From Gavia stellata (lineage: Eukaryota; Chordata; Aves; Gaviiformes; Gaviidae), in assembly GCF_030936135.1 (NCBI RefSeq), contig NC_082618.1:9397034-9461033 (forward strand): a stretch of 64,000 nt of DNA, read 5' to 3'. Position numbers and translations under genes: made by a program. The notes under the pieces were generated by a model, which worked only from the letters and a program-made list of their open reading frames with translations, was not told the DNA's origin and did no database searches. Numbering within the stretch: position 1 is the first letter of the stretch; each line of letters begins with the position of its first letter. This document shows, in pieces, positions 41,135-54,700 of this stretch.

Positions 41135-44100
41135 ATGCCGCTGCCGGCGGGGCTGCCCGGAGCGGCGGCGGGAGCCACGGGGGCGGCCGTGGGGCCCGTG
41201 AGTTTGCGGGAGCTGCTGCTGGCCGCCACGGCCGCCGCCGAGGGGGGCGGCGCGGCGGCGGGGCCGGGCGCGGCGGCGTCCGCCGGCGATGAGGAGGTGT
41301 GCGTGGTGGGCATCTTCGGGAAGACGGCGCTGCAGCTGTGCTCGGAGAAGGCGGCCCTGGTGAGCACCGTGTGCGACCGGCAGGTCTTCCCCCTCTTCGA
41401 GCAGCAGGACCCCGAGCTGGCGGACGGCGCCCCGGGGCAGGAGGGCGAGCCGGCGGCCAAGGACTACAACCAGCTGCAGGCCTACTACAGCCAGGAGAGC
41501 CGGGTGCTGTACCTGGTGCTCACCTCCATCTGCGACACGCCGCAGCTGCTGCGGGCCTGCGGGGACCTGGCGGCGGCCGAGAGCAGGGAGGCCGGGCCCG
41601 GCCACCCCTCCGGCGGCCCGGCCCCGCTGCCTCACGCCGAGGCCCACGAGTTCTGGAAGCACCAGGAGAAGCTGCACTGCCTGAGCCTCCTCTACCTCTT
41701 CTCCGTCTGCCACATCCTGCTGCTGGTGCACCCCACCTGCTCCTTCGACATCACCTACGACCGCGTCTTCAGGGCGCTGGATGGGCTGCGGCAGAAGGTC
41801 CTGCCCTCGCTGAAGGCCGCCATCAAAGACTGCCCGGTCGGCAAGGAGTGGAAGCTCAACTGCAGGCCGTGCCCTCCGCGCCTCCTCTTCCTCTTCCAGC
41901 TCAACGGGGCCTTGAAGGTGGATCCCCCCCCAGGCAGGGGCCAGGACCCCTGCGGTCACCTGGAAAAGCCACCCCCCAAGAAGCACTCCCCCAAGAGGAG
42001 GTTGCAGCACGCTCTGGAGGACCAGATCTACCGCATCTTCCGCAAGAGCAGGGTGTTGACCAACCAGAGCATCAACTGCCTGTTCACCGTGCCTGCTAAC
42101 CAGGCTTTCGTGTACATTGTGGCTGGTGGGGCCCAGGACGGAGACGATCCAGTGGCCATGCTTCTCGACCAACTCAGGAGCAACTGCACAATGAGAGAGA
42201 CTGACTCACTGCTGGCTCCCACCCTGTCCGGACCCAGGAGGTATCAGATGATGCGGCATGGCAGGCAGCAGCTGTCCTTCCATGCAGAGAGCAGCAGCAG
42301 CAGCTCCAGCTCCTCTGGGCAGCTTGTGGACTGCACCCTCAAGGAGTTCTTGTGGCAGCACGTGGAGCTGGTGCTCAGCAAGAAGGGCTTTGATGACAGC
42401 GTGGGGAGGAATCCGCAGCCCTCTCACTTCGAGCTCCCAACCTACCAGAAGTGGGTTGCTGCAGCTTTAAAACTGTATGAAGTGACCATTGAAGGCAAAG
42501 ATGATGACCCGACCTCTCTCACTGGGGAACTGAGCTCAAAAATCATGGGCAGCATCAAAGTCTTGGAAGGCTATTTAGATATAGACACCAAGTTCTCTGA
42601 AAACCGTTGCCAGAAAGCTCTCCCCATGGCCCACAGCGCCTATCAATCCAACCTGCCCCACAATTACACCATGACGGTCCATAAGAACCAACTGGCACAG
42701 GCCTTGCGTGTGTACAGCCAGCACGCCCGCGGCCCGGCCTTTCATAAGTACGCCATGCAGCTTAACGAGGACTGTTACAAGTTCTGGAGCAATGGGCATC
42801 AGCTTTGCGAAGAGCGAAGTTTAACTGACCAGCACTGCGTGCATAAGTTTCATCTGCTCCCAAAAGCAGGTAAAGAAGCTCACTTGTTTCATGGTTTAAT
42901 TTTGTATCTGCTTTAAAATGTCTAGTCTTAGGCTGAAAACACAGACTCTCACATGTTTATGGAAGATGAAAGCTTGGCAGCTTTAAAGCTTCATCTTTGT
43001 ACAGTGGGATTAATTGTAGCAGAGCTGTTGTGCAGGTTTCCTTTATGTTGAGTAATGTTTAGGAGCGAGTCTGCTGTTTGTAGTAACTTTGATTCCGTCT
43101 TGCTAATTAGAGACATCACACTGGAGTCCTTCTAAGAAGAGACATGTAAGAGAACAAAAGGTCTCTAGGAAACACAAATTGTCCCCCCTTTTTTTTAAAT
43201 AACTTGATTGATGTCAATCAAGGAGTAGAAACTACCTGAGATACGTTTATTGCAGGCAGAAGAACTATTTATGCCTTTTAGGAAGAGGTTGTAAAAACAA
43301 AGAAGATTCAGTTTAGTGGTATGACTGACGCTGGAACTTTGTATTAAAAGTGGGAAAGGGAGGAAGTTGCTTGACAAACTGGCATTGCTGGCAAATAGCT
43401 TTGCATATATATATAGCAAGGAGGAAGCGGTGGATGAAGGGAATTAAAGAATCTCTGGAAATGGTGAGCAATTTGTCTAGGGTTTGGTTGATTTTGCTTT
43501 CAGGGGAGAAGCCAGAAGCAGACAGAAACCCTCCAGTTCTGTACCACAACAGCCGGGCTCGTTCCACTGGTGCCTGTAACTGTGGAAGGAAACAAGCTCC
43601 TCGGGATGACCCCTTTGATATCAAAGCAGCTAATTATGACTTTTACCAGGTAACTATTGGGTCTCTACTTTTGCTTCAAGCAGTGCTTTTGCTTCATCAA
43701 GAAAGTCTGTATTCTGAAGTGACTACAAGTAAGTTTCCTCTTAACCTTATCAACTTGTAAATGTTGCTTGGGGGAGATATTTCTGGGAGCAGAAATGGTT
43801 TGCACGATGGCCTGACCAGAGCGGGCAGTTCCAGTCTTCACCAGTGCATGGACGCAGGAGCATCTCTTTACACTTCAAATGCATTGGTTCATGTGAATTT
43901 TAAATCCATCGCATCCGTGGGCTGTATTCCCGTCGCTGCTTTGGTTCTCATGTAGCGCAAACCTCTTGAATCTTAATTGTAGCTGTGGAATGTTATGACT
44001 CTGAACTCCCTCATCTCAGGGACAGAAGATGGAAAGTTAACCATGTTTTCTTTCTCATAGTTGCTGGAAGAAAAATGCTGTGGGAAACTGGAGCACATCA

Positions 44101-46657
44101 ACTTCCCTGTATTTCAGCCGAGCACACCTGATCCGGCACCTGCGCGGGATGAGTCATCGCCTGCCCCTCTGGAAGGCGAGATTGAGAAACTTAAAGAAAA
44201 AGAACCTCAGACTCAGGGAGAAAGCACAGGCCTGAGCTTAGCCCTCAGCCTGGGTCAGTCGACAGGCAGCTTGGGCACTTACCCGCCTGACGCCCAGGGT
44301 GGAGGGGACAACGCAGAAAGTCACGGGCAGAGTGGGGACTCCAAAAGTGAGAAAAGGCCAAGCCTGGTAGATCGCCAGGCATCCACTGTCGAGTACCTCC
44401 CTGGGATGCTCCATTCGAATTGCCCCAAAGGCCTTTTGCCCAAATTCTCCAGTTGGTCACTGGTTAAGCTGGGGCCTGCTAAGGCTTATAACTTCCACAC
44501 AGGCTTAGATCAACAAGGCTTTATCCCGGGAACAAACTATTTAATGCCTTGGGACATTGTCATCAGGACGAGAACTGAAGATGAAGGAGACTTAGATACC
44601 AATTCCTGGCCTGCGCCAAACAAGGCTGTTCCTGCAAAAAGAAGTGCGGTTGTGATGGGAAGAGGAAGACGGAGAGACGACATAGCTCGAGCTTTTGTAG
44701 GATTTGAATATGAAGACGCACGTGGTAGGAGGTTCATGTGTTCGGGGCCTGATAAGGTCATGAAAGTGATGGGAGGGGGGCCGAAAGAATCCGCCATCAA
44801 AGCCCTCAATTCTGACATGCCGCTGTACATCCTGTCCTCGACTCAGGGACGAGGACTCAAGCCACATTACGCCCAGTTCATGAGACTCTTTGTGGTGGTT
44901 CCTGATGCTCCACTGCAGATCACGTTAACGCCTCAGGTAAGAAATGGAAGAGGGAATCTGGTAACTGCAGAGACAGGGTTGGTTGTTGAAACGTTAATTG
45001 CAGGACTGGAAGGCACAAGGGTGATAGGCAAAGGGTGTCAGAGGGAAGCTACAAAAACTGTTTCCAACTCAAACCAACTTCAGTCAAGTTCTCTAAGGCA
45101 GTAGCCACGAAAAATACCTGTTTTATAAACAGTTGGGTTTTTTTAAACTTCCAGATTGGCTTATGCCAGCTTTATACATTGTATAAAGTAAGCTTTAAAA
45201 AATACTTTATCAAGGATGAATTAATAGCATTCTGTACTGTAACAATTGCTTCTTCTTAAAAAGGTAACAAGTGAGTAATGACTGTGTAAGAGTGAAGTTT
45301 TTAAATGTCATAGAGAAAAGCAGTGACTCATTGCTGAGATTAATTATTATTGGTTACCCTTTGAATTTTGGAGGGGAAAAGGTGTTGGTTTTTGTAATTT
45401 GAGATTTTTTTCCCATTTTCAAATGTGTATTAAAAAAATGGAGGAAAAGCTCCATTTACAGCTGCTTATTTCTTAAGGTAGTAAAATACGAACAAGTGTA
45501 TCTTCCTTCAATTACTGCTATATGAAATAATGTGTGCACCTAAGTGCTTATTATTTGTTAGACCATGGCAGGAAAATTGGTGTTCGTTGTATGGTAGTGT
45601 GACTGAAAAACAAGTGTGGGCACAAAACGCATCTGTGTGAGTCAGGGGAGGGAGGCGGATTTGGGACTTTTTGTAACCCTTCGAGCTGCTTGGGAAGTGC
45701 CCCAAGACTCTTAATGCTGCATCACAAGACAATGGAGTTGGCTTCTTTTATGGGACACCTTCAGCTGCTCGGATGTGGACCTGCTTTGTTTTAGAAGTTA
45801 AAGGAAGAATACTGACTGAAACCTGACACCAAAATTTCAATGCTGTTTGCAATTTATCGTGTTATTGTTTGAAACAGAGGCAAGAATGGAAGGTTCAGCA
45901 TGTGCTGATACTTTATTTTGCTCTTCATTCCCAGCTTACATCTGTATCACAGCTTTTGAGTCCTAAGGGTGTGGTTTTATTTGGAATATCCATTATGCTA
46001 TGTGTTGTGGGTTCCACACATCAGTTCCTCATGTGAATAAGACTTTCTGAATCTTTTAATACAAATTGTACAAGAGCCCTACTGAATGTTGCTGAAATCC
46101 TTGAAAATTCACATTGCATAAGAGTGAGGTAACAGCTCAGGGCTATCTGTGCTACAGTGTTGAGATCCGCTGTTACCGCAGCGTTTACTACTGCCCAAGA
46201 GGCAAATGACTGGTGTTTGTATTGTGGATCTACTTGGTAGGACCTAATCTGCGGCCTTAAATTCAGCATCTTCACTGTGATAAAATTGGAAGTTTATGGC
46301 TGTCTCACAGTAACAGCACAGTGGTTTCCTGGAGTGTGCCTAAGTGGATAGGAACCTGGTTGTAGGCAAGACTTCCTTGGATTCAGTTTGCTTTTAAGTT
46401 TTAGGGGGTTTTTATTCTAACGATGTTTGATTATCTACTTATATTTCCTTTTGATTCAGGTTCAACCCGGGCCACCACCTTGTCCTGTGTTTTACCCTGA
46501 GAAGCAGGAAATAACCCTTCCATCTGATGGGCTGTGGGTACTTAGATTTCCTTACGCCTACGTGACAGAACGTGGACCCTGCTTTCCTCCCAAAGAAAGC
46601 CAACAATTAATGAGTTACAAAGTTCTCCGAGGAATACTGAAAGCGATTACACAATAA
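41135..46657 (+). CDS. SMG8: SMG8, subunit of the SMG1 complex (nonsense-mediated decay)
   Basis: Four coding exons: 41135-42869, 43504-43649, 44061-44936 and 46460-46657, giving 984 residues (human 991). SMG8 binds SMG9 and restrains the kinase SMG1, which phosphorylates UPF1 in nonsense-mediated mRNA decay. The match to the human protein is close: VGPVSLRELL, VCVVGIFGKTAL, EFWKHQEKL, LPTYQKW, STGACNCGRKQAPRDD, MGRGRRRDDIARAF, and LWVLRFPYAYVTERGPCF near the end. Residues up to about 400 form the G-fold-like domain and the C-terminal part is the kinase-inhibitory region. A nine-serine run is encoded near 42290. The start at 41135 has GGCCATGC context and lies 8 codons before the conserved core offset by a Gly/Ala-rich lead. 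The frame stays open upstream to an ATG at 41075, which would add 20 residues. Confidence 0.97.
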
Positions 46658-46879
46658 GAATTATTCTGGTAGATTGATTTTTAGTTTAAAAAAGCTTAAC
46701 TTCAGTCCAAATCATGGATTTTGATTCATGTCTGTTACCCAACAGCTGTCACTGTGATCTAGTGAAGCCCACTGTATTTCACTGGAACACAGTCAGATTG
46801 AAAATAAGGTCTGATATCAAAGTGGAGAAAGGAATCAAAGACACCTAAGATTTCCGTTATTGAATTTTCTTATGCAAAA

Positions 46880-46885
46880 AATAAA
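46880..46885 (+). terminator. SMG8: SMG8 poly(A) signal AATAAA
   Basis: Canonical AATAAA about 220 bases after the SMG8 stop codon, followed within about 35 bases by TGAGCCTGTATTA, a plausible cleavage region. Confidence 0.7.
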
Positions 46886-47929
46886 AGCTGGTTATCGCAA
46901 TATACTGAGCCTGTATTACTAGATGTTTTGATGATAGTGCTTTTCTCCATCGTATCTTTCTACATACATATTTAGGAGTATTTAAAAATTAGCATTGCCT
47001 CAAATCAAGAGTTTCCTTTGTCATATTGAGGCAATGATGAGCAGAATCTTTTCTCTTTTTCTGAACAAGCTATTTGTATGTAAACAATAGATAATTATGT
47101 GGTGATGTGAGAAATAGTTTGTCTTCAATCTTGTCTTTTTCAAAAAAAAAAAAAAAAAAGGGCATTGCAGTTCTTATTTGTATTAACACCATAGCCAGAA
47201 ACGGGGCTTACCTATATCAAGTTGAAATATTTTACTGTATTTGTATTCATGGATCAGATTTTGTTAAAAGGCTGACTTAATTTCATATTTTGGAACGACA
47301 GATCTCTGGAAACTAAACCTGCTGGTAAATTTGTGGAAAATGTAGAGCTGTATAAGCTTGTTCATTGTACGCAGCTGCAGCTTAATTGCCAGTATAGCTT
47401 GACTTGTAGTGATTAAATAGACATTTGGTTGCTAAAAGGATGGTTTTGGCCTAGTTTGAATCTCAGCTTGAGGGAGTTTGTGTAATTATACTACACTTTC
47501 CAGAAGATGCGCTACACGATGTACTGCAAGGTGGCTTAAATCCTGCGAGCTTCACACGTGGCTGTCGGTGCCAAAAAAGTCACAGTAAATCAACTTCTAA
47601 CTTGGTGTCGAGGTAAGAGGTATTAGTGGTAGTGGCTGTATGCTGAGACCTAATTTAATATCTGTAATATTTGTTTTTAATTAGCGCACATACAAAATTT
47701 AATTTGCCAATTTGCTATAATACTTTAATTATACCGCATGACCGGAGTTGAGACCTGGTTTCTGTTCCGCATACGACATCTCTGATGAGCTGGGTGTGGA
47801 AAACACCTCCCTCTGTCTGTGAAGAAGACAGTGTCTTCCTCTGCACGCCTTAATGAATTTAGATTTACCAAGCACTTAGCGATTCCCAAGTGCCATCAAT
47901 AAAATGAAAAGCACTACAGAGAACAGTTC
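46886..47929. other. Intergenic between SMG8 and GDPD1
   Basis: AT-rich spacer of about 1 kb with an A18 run at 47142-47159. No exon, RNA gene or clear repeat was recognised. Confidence 0.6.
47142..47159. repeat. A18 homopolymer
   Basis: Uninterrupted A run in the SMG8-GDPD1 spacer. It has no SINE or LINE body that I recognise. Confidence 0.85.
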
Positions 47930-48780
47930 TCTCCGAGAGACGCGGCCGCGGTACAGGCAACAGGGGAAAGCGAAATGGGAAACTGAAATGTGTAATCGGA
48001 AATCGCTCGCAGCCTTTGTTAACTACCTTTAAAAAGTGCGAGCCCTGACAGACGCGTGGAGGTGCGAGGGCCCGGCCGAGCTCCCCCCGCCTCTGAGGGG
48101 CGGCCCAGGCTGCCTGAGGGGAGACCGCCTCACGGTCCCCTTGGCGGGAAGGGCGGGGGTCCTCCGCGCCTGCGCACTGACGCCTCCTCCCGGCTCGGGG
48201 GCGGAGGGGAGGCGGTGCGGCTGCGCGGCCGCAGTGGCAGCGGCTCCCGCAGCGCCGCCGCCTCGCTGGGAGCCGGCTGCGGGTCGGGCCGGCCGAGGGG
48301 CGGGACAGGACGGGCGAGGCCGGGCGGGGAGCGGGGTTAGGCGGCGAGAGGCGCAGGATGTCGGCGACGCTGTACCTGCTGTCTACGCTGGGCGGATACG
48401 TCCTCACCTCGGCGCTTCTCCTCAAGTGTCCGGGGCTGCTCCACCGGCCCAAGCGGCAGCGCTTTCGCTGCCGGCACATCTCCCACCGCGGCGGTGAGTG
48501 AGGGGGCGCGGGGGGGGGGGGGGCACTGCCCACCGCGGCCCCGGCGGCGCCGCTTCCCGCCCTCCCATCCGGCGGGTCAAGGCTGCGGCCGCCCGCCGCT
48601 CCCTGGGGGCTGCAGCCCTCCCCAGCTCCGGGCGCTGAGGGGCTCCCCTGGACCCCGCGGCCGCCCCCGGGGGCGATGCCTCCCCGCTCCCTCAGGACGT
48701 TTCTCTCCCTGAGGCGGGCGGGCGCTGCTAGCGCCCGGTCGGGAGGGTCCTGAGGGGCTGCTGCGCGGTGCCCGTCGCTC
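47930..48780 (+). promoter_or_regulatory. GDPD1: GDPD1 promoter CpG island
   Basis: GC- and CpG-dense block around the GDPD1 start codon at 48358, with GGGGCGGGAC-type Sp1-like boxes upstream. A G14 run at 48510-48523 begins 16 bases after the exon 1 donor and could form a G-quadruplex in the nascent RNA. Confidence 0.8.
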
Positions 48781-51700
48781 GCAGCGGGCTCCCTTTAAAC
48801 CTTCCTCCCGCAACCTAATTTTAGGTGCCACCTGCTGACCAGGGCTTGATTTCAAAGCTGAATTAATCTCCGAACTCAAAACGCCTCAGCCGAAATCAGC
48901 TTGTTTTACGTGGGTCGTGATGGTTTCCCTCTCAAACGTGTATTTTTTTCTTCCTGATGATCCTGTATTATGGTGTTTCTCTTCCTAATGAGAGAGGCAG
49001 CTGACTTGCTTAGGCCAGGTACAAAAGATCAGTCTTCTTGCCTCTAACTGCCTATTTGCTTTGCTTTCTGGTTTCAGAAGAAATGCAGTTTGCTGCAACT
49101 CTGTTCTTGCTCCCCTTGCTGTCAGAGACAGTTAATGGTTCAGTGCAGGGGTAAAACCGATCCCATTTTGAGAGTCTTGTCCCCTCTGTACACCTTGCGC
49201 CAAGGCCTTGTGGGTAGGCTGGTTGCTTCTACTGAAAATAGCTAAAAGATGTTTTTAAAGTTTCTTCTACCTTTCCCAAAGCATTGAGAGGGAAAAAAAA
49301 ATACAGCAAATTGTATTTTCCTGTTCTGTGAAGATCAGTTCTGTGTTCTTCCCTGCTGCCTCATTCAATTTGTGAAAATAGCCAGTCAGTTTTCTAGTAA
49401 ATATTTTTCCTGAAATCCTGTGGGAGATATGTCAGATGCTGAGTTTAAACAATTTTCAATGTCATCTTTAGTGCTGGTTTATGCAGTGTTTGATCACGGA
49501 TCTAGCCAATGGTGCTTAGCTACTGCTACTGCCTTGAATTATTAAAATACAAAAACTAGAGCTAGTCTCTTACAGATTTTATTACTTACATTTCTTTCAT
49601 TTAGTTTATATGACAGATTAAGTTTCTGTATAACTATAGTCTTAAGTATAGCATAAAATGCACCATTTGGTTTGGAACATGTATATTAGCCATTTCCTGG
49701 TAGGTATATATTTTCATTTGACGAACAAAGGCTGAATTTCGGTTGTTACCTGCTGGTTAATTTGCAAGCTATTAAAAACTTGCAGACAACTTTGTTGGAA
49801 CTTGGTATGATCTCCTTAATCTTCTTTTGTTCTCACTTCTTTGCAGTGTCCTTAGTTAAGATATACAGCCCTAAGCCTAGAATGCAAGTGTTTCGGCTAG
49901 TTGTACTAAGCACCATTAGAAGAAAGCCTTACTCAATGGGAGGATTATTCATTAGGCAATTATATTCAGAGACAAAGTCCACGGTCTTCAAATTGCTCTG
50001 TGTCTGCATATATACTGTGAAATGCACCTACGGTAGAAGTACAATGCTTAAACAACATCTCAGCAGCTTTTTGCTCATCGGGTACTACGAGACTGAAGAT
50101 CACTTACTCTTCACTCTCTGTAGTATTTACCTTGTAACTTAAATTCCTGTGGGACTTAAGTTCTCATCAGGCTTTAGTCATGCTGTAGCCTTAGACACAG
50201 TGTCAGGTTTCCTGTTGCATTACTCCTCTTAACTTCGGAGATCAAGATAACACTTAACTTGTTTGGCTTTTTCCTCTCTGAGTTGAAGCTTTGTATGGGA
50301 AGTTTTTCTAAGTCTATGGGTTTTGATTGAGCTTCTTTCTTCATGCAAGAGTTTTCTTATCTCGGTTTATAGCTTGTCTGTGGAAACATCCCTGAATTAT
50401 TTCTTCACCTCTGCATAATTTAAAAATCGGTCATTTGTGAGATCAATAATTAAGTCTTGATATTCTGTCTTAGAGTCCTCTATTAAAGCCAGCTGCATGG
50501 ACTGGATTGCAGTGTCTTTGAGACAGAGTAGCATGATGATTTTTACAGAGCCACAGAATAATTGAGATTGGAAGGGACCTCTGGAGATCATCTCGTCTGA
50601 CCAGAGCAGGGGCAACTAGAGCAGGTTCATCAGGACCTTGTCCAGTTAGGTTTTGAGTACATCCAAGGATGGAGGCTCCACAACCTCTCCGGACAGCCTG
50701 TTCCAGAGTTTGATCACTCTTACAATAAAATATGTTTATAAATTGAATTTCCTGTATTTCAATTTGTTCCCATTGCCTCTTGTCCTTTCCCTGGGCACTG
50801 CTGAGAAGAGCCTGGCTCAGTCTTCTTTATTCCCTCCTATCATTCATATGTGTTGGTAAGATCCTCCCAAGACTCTCTTCTCCAGGCTAAACACCTCCAG
50901 CACCCTCAGCCTCTCATTGTATGTAAGAATCTCTTATAGCTTAATTTTCACAGCCCTTCGCTGGATTTGTTCCAGTAGATCCATGTCTGTCTTGTACTGT
51001 GGAGCCCAGAACTGGGCACAGCACTCCAGATGTGGTTTCACCAGTGCTGAGTAGAGGGGAACAATCACCTCCCTTGACCTGCTGGCAACATTCTTCCTAA
51101 TGGGCTTCTTTGCTTATATCGGGGGGGAAAAACCCAAAACAACAGAACTTCTAAGGGTCATCTCCTTAAGCCAGTGCTTGAGGTTAACTCCTCCCTCTCA
51201 TCCCATGGTGGTGCTTTCAAAGTTAGAGTACACAATCATAATGTTTGGATGTGGCCATTTTGGCTTACAGGATGCTAAAGTATTCTGGGGAAGGTAATTT
51301 CTGCGTGGGAAATGCAACAGCACAAATGGATAATACGTGAATCTGGAGGTGCATTTAAGTAAATGTCAGAAGCCCTTCAGTCAGCCCAGCCTTTTCTTTT
51401 TTAAGGAGGAAAACTGATTTAGTACCCCAAATCACTTGCTTGTGGTAGTTCCCTTTTCTGAGTGTGGTTTGTGAAAGCCCTGTTGCTGATTTAGAATTCC
51501 TGTTTCGGCTGATCTCTCAACTTTTTTCCTCATTTCCCCAAAACGCTACAAGTCAGGCGTTTTGTTACCAACTGGTTTGACTTGCCATACCTGCCTCCCT
51601 AACATGTGACTTCTTAGAGCAGTAGTTTAAAGTTTTATTTTTGGAAATTTCTGCCCAGGAATGTTAGGATACTGTTATTTCGTTCACAAATTGAAGACTG

Positions 51701-54700
51701 ACTCAGTTTTTTCCCTCCTCTCTTACCATTCGGGATGTACGGGCTGTATTGTCACAGCTGATAAGTTATCTAAACCCTCAATTTTTATTGCAGTTAACTT
51801 TTAACTAATCATCCAGGTCCTATGCAGGTTTTTACTATCTGTTAGGCAATCATAAGAAGTACAGGATGAGATTCTCATGCTCTCCTCTGTCCCTCGGTCA
51901 CTTTTGCCACTCAGCCTGTTCCTAGTTCTGCAATCAAATTCCATACAATATTGGTGAAGGTCTAATCACAGAAGCTGCTGTGGACTTACTGTATCGGTTT
52001 ACTTTAAACCATGCAGATTTTGTCATTACGATTCTAAGTCAATTAAGTCTTTCATTTTGTAAACTTCCCAATGCAAGCTAACCTGATAACAATTTCAAAC
52101 GGCTAGTTGTGCGTGCATAGAATTGCATTGCTTTAAGTAACTAGACACAGACTTAGGTAAGTATGTACTGGTAAGGTCTTGTTAATAGGCAAGGCCTTAA
52201 TTGGAGCTTTTATAATTGTTGTTTACAAAGTCTGTCACTCATCACTGTCAAAGAGTAGTTAAAATTTGCATAGATATCCTCATCAGTACATGTATCTTCC
52301 TGAAGTTGTTTTGTTTACCAGTACATAATATTGCCTATTTTCTGACAACCTTTTCCAGTCCCTAACCAGAGTGATTTTCAAAGATCTCTATGTAGAGAAT
52401 GATGGCTTAAGAGTTGCAGCGTTTACTCCTGCCTGAAAGAAAATTTAATTTGCTTGTCCTTTCATTTTTTAACTGGAGTTGATGTGTGTTTCATTCCTTG
52501 TGTATGAGACTTCTTTTTGCCAGGAGCATAAACCTTTATTGACAGATTTGTGCTGTTTCAGGAAGTATCCTTGCACTGAAAAAAGAGGCTGTCAGCTCGT
52601 TGAGCATCAACTGCCTTATGTGTTTAGGGAATATCAGCTTTAGAGAGTCTTGGGCACTTTTTTTTTTGGTTGCTTGTTTTTTTTTTTTTTCTCTTGTCAC
52701 CTTTCCTTATATTATTCCTCTTAACTCTGAAGTAGACTTTTTACATATACTGTTCTTATACCTGTGGAGCATATTGTCACAGCCAAATACAACCCCTTTA
52801 AGGAAAAACAGGGTGCCTAACCTCTGGTAAAATAAACACTTTGTTTTGTATATTCAAAGTGCTATGCAAATCCAAGATAAGTCATCTTTTTTTTTTTTTC
52901 CCCTTTCTTCTTTCTTTCTTTCTTTTTTTATTGTTTTACCTTGAGAAAGTCTGGACTCTTGGATCTCCCCAGTAGCTTAGCAGCAACAGGTATTTCTGAC
53001 TGTAGCTTCATACTCATTCCTCCAAATATTTCCTCAAAACATGTACATTTTAAATCCATTGTTTTTTATTTATTTCCACTGGGATTGAGGGGAGGAAAAG
53101 GATTTTGTACATGTTTTTGTTATTTTTGTAGGTGCTGGAGAGAACCTGGAAAACACGATGGCAGCCTTTCACCAGTGAGTACAAATGGAACTAATGATGC
53201 CTAAATCAGCGGTGTTCTCATTGTCTTTAGTGAGTGAAGCAATCAAGGAAGACAGGACTTCCATCAGTAGTTTGGGGTACAGTGTCCTATTTCTGAAAGT
53301 CATCTCTCCTTTGGATGACTTCTGTGGATTGCTAAGCATTACTCCAATTTAAACAAGAAGGAATTGGGATACCACGGACTGTGATTTATACGCAATAATG
53401 TGGCAGACTGGCAATTGGAAATAAAACTCCTGAGGCCTGATTCTTCCTGTGCTAGCTAGTAAAACATGAAACAATACTGCTTCCCTGTTTAATGGCGATT
53501 ACTTTCATTCATTTACTTACTATTATAAAGCTATGTTTTGTAACTAATATCACACACTGTTTTTTCTAGATACATTGATGTTTCTCAAAAGGTATTTCAG
53601 ATCATAGTCTATACCAGTATGCTAATTAGCATACAAGGCTGGATTTCAGGAAGTCTGAATCTGTTGACTGCTCTTATGGCCGTAAGCAATTCTCTTAGAT
53701 ATTCCTCAGTTTCCTGGTATTCAGTTCCCTCCTCTATATAGAAGGTTAATAATTTGTCTCCTAGAATTATTGTGACTGAAATCCTAATATTAACTAACTT
53801 TTAATATATCATCCGTAAAGCTATTAAAAATGTTTGTGTTATGTTTTTTCCCTTCATACGCATACTTCATTTGCACAATGTGTGAAAGCCTCTTATCTAG
53901 GGGTTTAAAATGGAGTTGGTACTGCAAAGCCTTTTAAGCCTCCAGCATTTAAGTGGTGAATTCTAACAAGGTTCTCAAAGGCATTTGAAAAAGAAGCATA
54001 TCTGAAACTCCATCCGCCAGTGAGCAGTGACCAAATTACGTAGGCGTCTCTTTGTTTTGTTTGGGGTTTTTTAATTTGCTTTGTGCTAAGTAGCCTCATA
54101 AGTTTGCACATTTCCTTGCAGACTGCGGAGTGCCAGCTTTCCCAACCCAACAGCGCTATTGAAAGTACTGCAGTATTTTCTATCTCCATGGAAGCTTAGC
54201 GTAGCTTTGTGGGTTTTTTTTCCTGCTGGCCTGCCTTTTTTCAAGTCTGCTACTGCACTTTCTGGAAAGTGCTTCTCTTTTAACTGTTTCTTAATTTTCA
54301 TTTAGTATCGTACTGGTTTTATATGTATAGGGCTCTTACAAAGAAAGTTATACCATAACGTATTTTTATTTCATTCCCAGAAGTAAGCTGTAGTACTTAG
54401 AGTAAGTCCTTAGAGTAAGGACTGTGCTAGGAGTCAAATAATGTTTTGTGATAATACAGACGGTTGTGTGACTCTATTCTGACCACTTTAATTATTTTAC
54501 AGCTATAGTATAACAAATGTGTTGAGGTCCACTTTTTGAACTCATCACGACTGCCAATAGCAAAGTTCAGTTACTTGTTTTGCAGTTGTCTTGGCTGAAT
54601 AATAAAGGCAGTTATTTCTGCAGAAAGCAAGAGTCAGAGCAATTACTTTGCATTAGACAGCAGAAAGTCTTATGGCTTCCTCTGTGGAAGGGTGAAGGCT

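Noticed and set aside
41039-42172. 377-codon open frame on the minus strand opposite SMG8 exon 1
   Set aside because: It is the mirror of a GC-rich true coding exon on the plus strand. It has low-complexity Gly/Arg/Pro composition and no recognisable domain or promoter.
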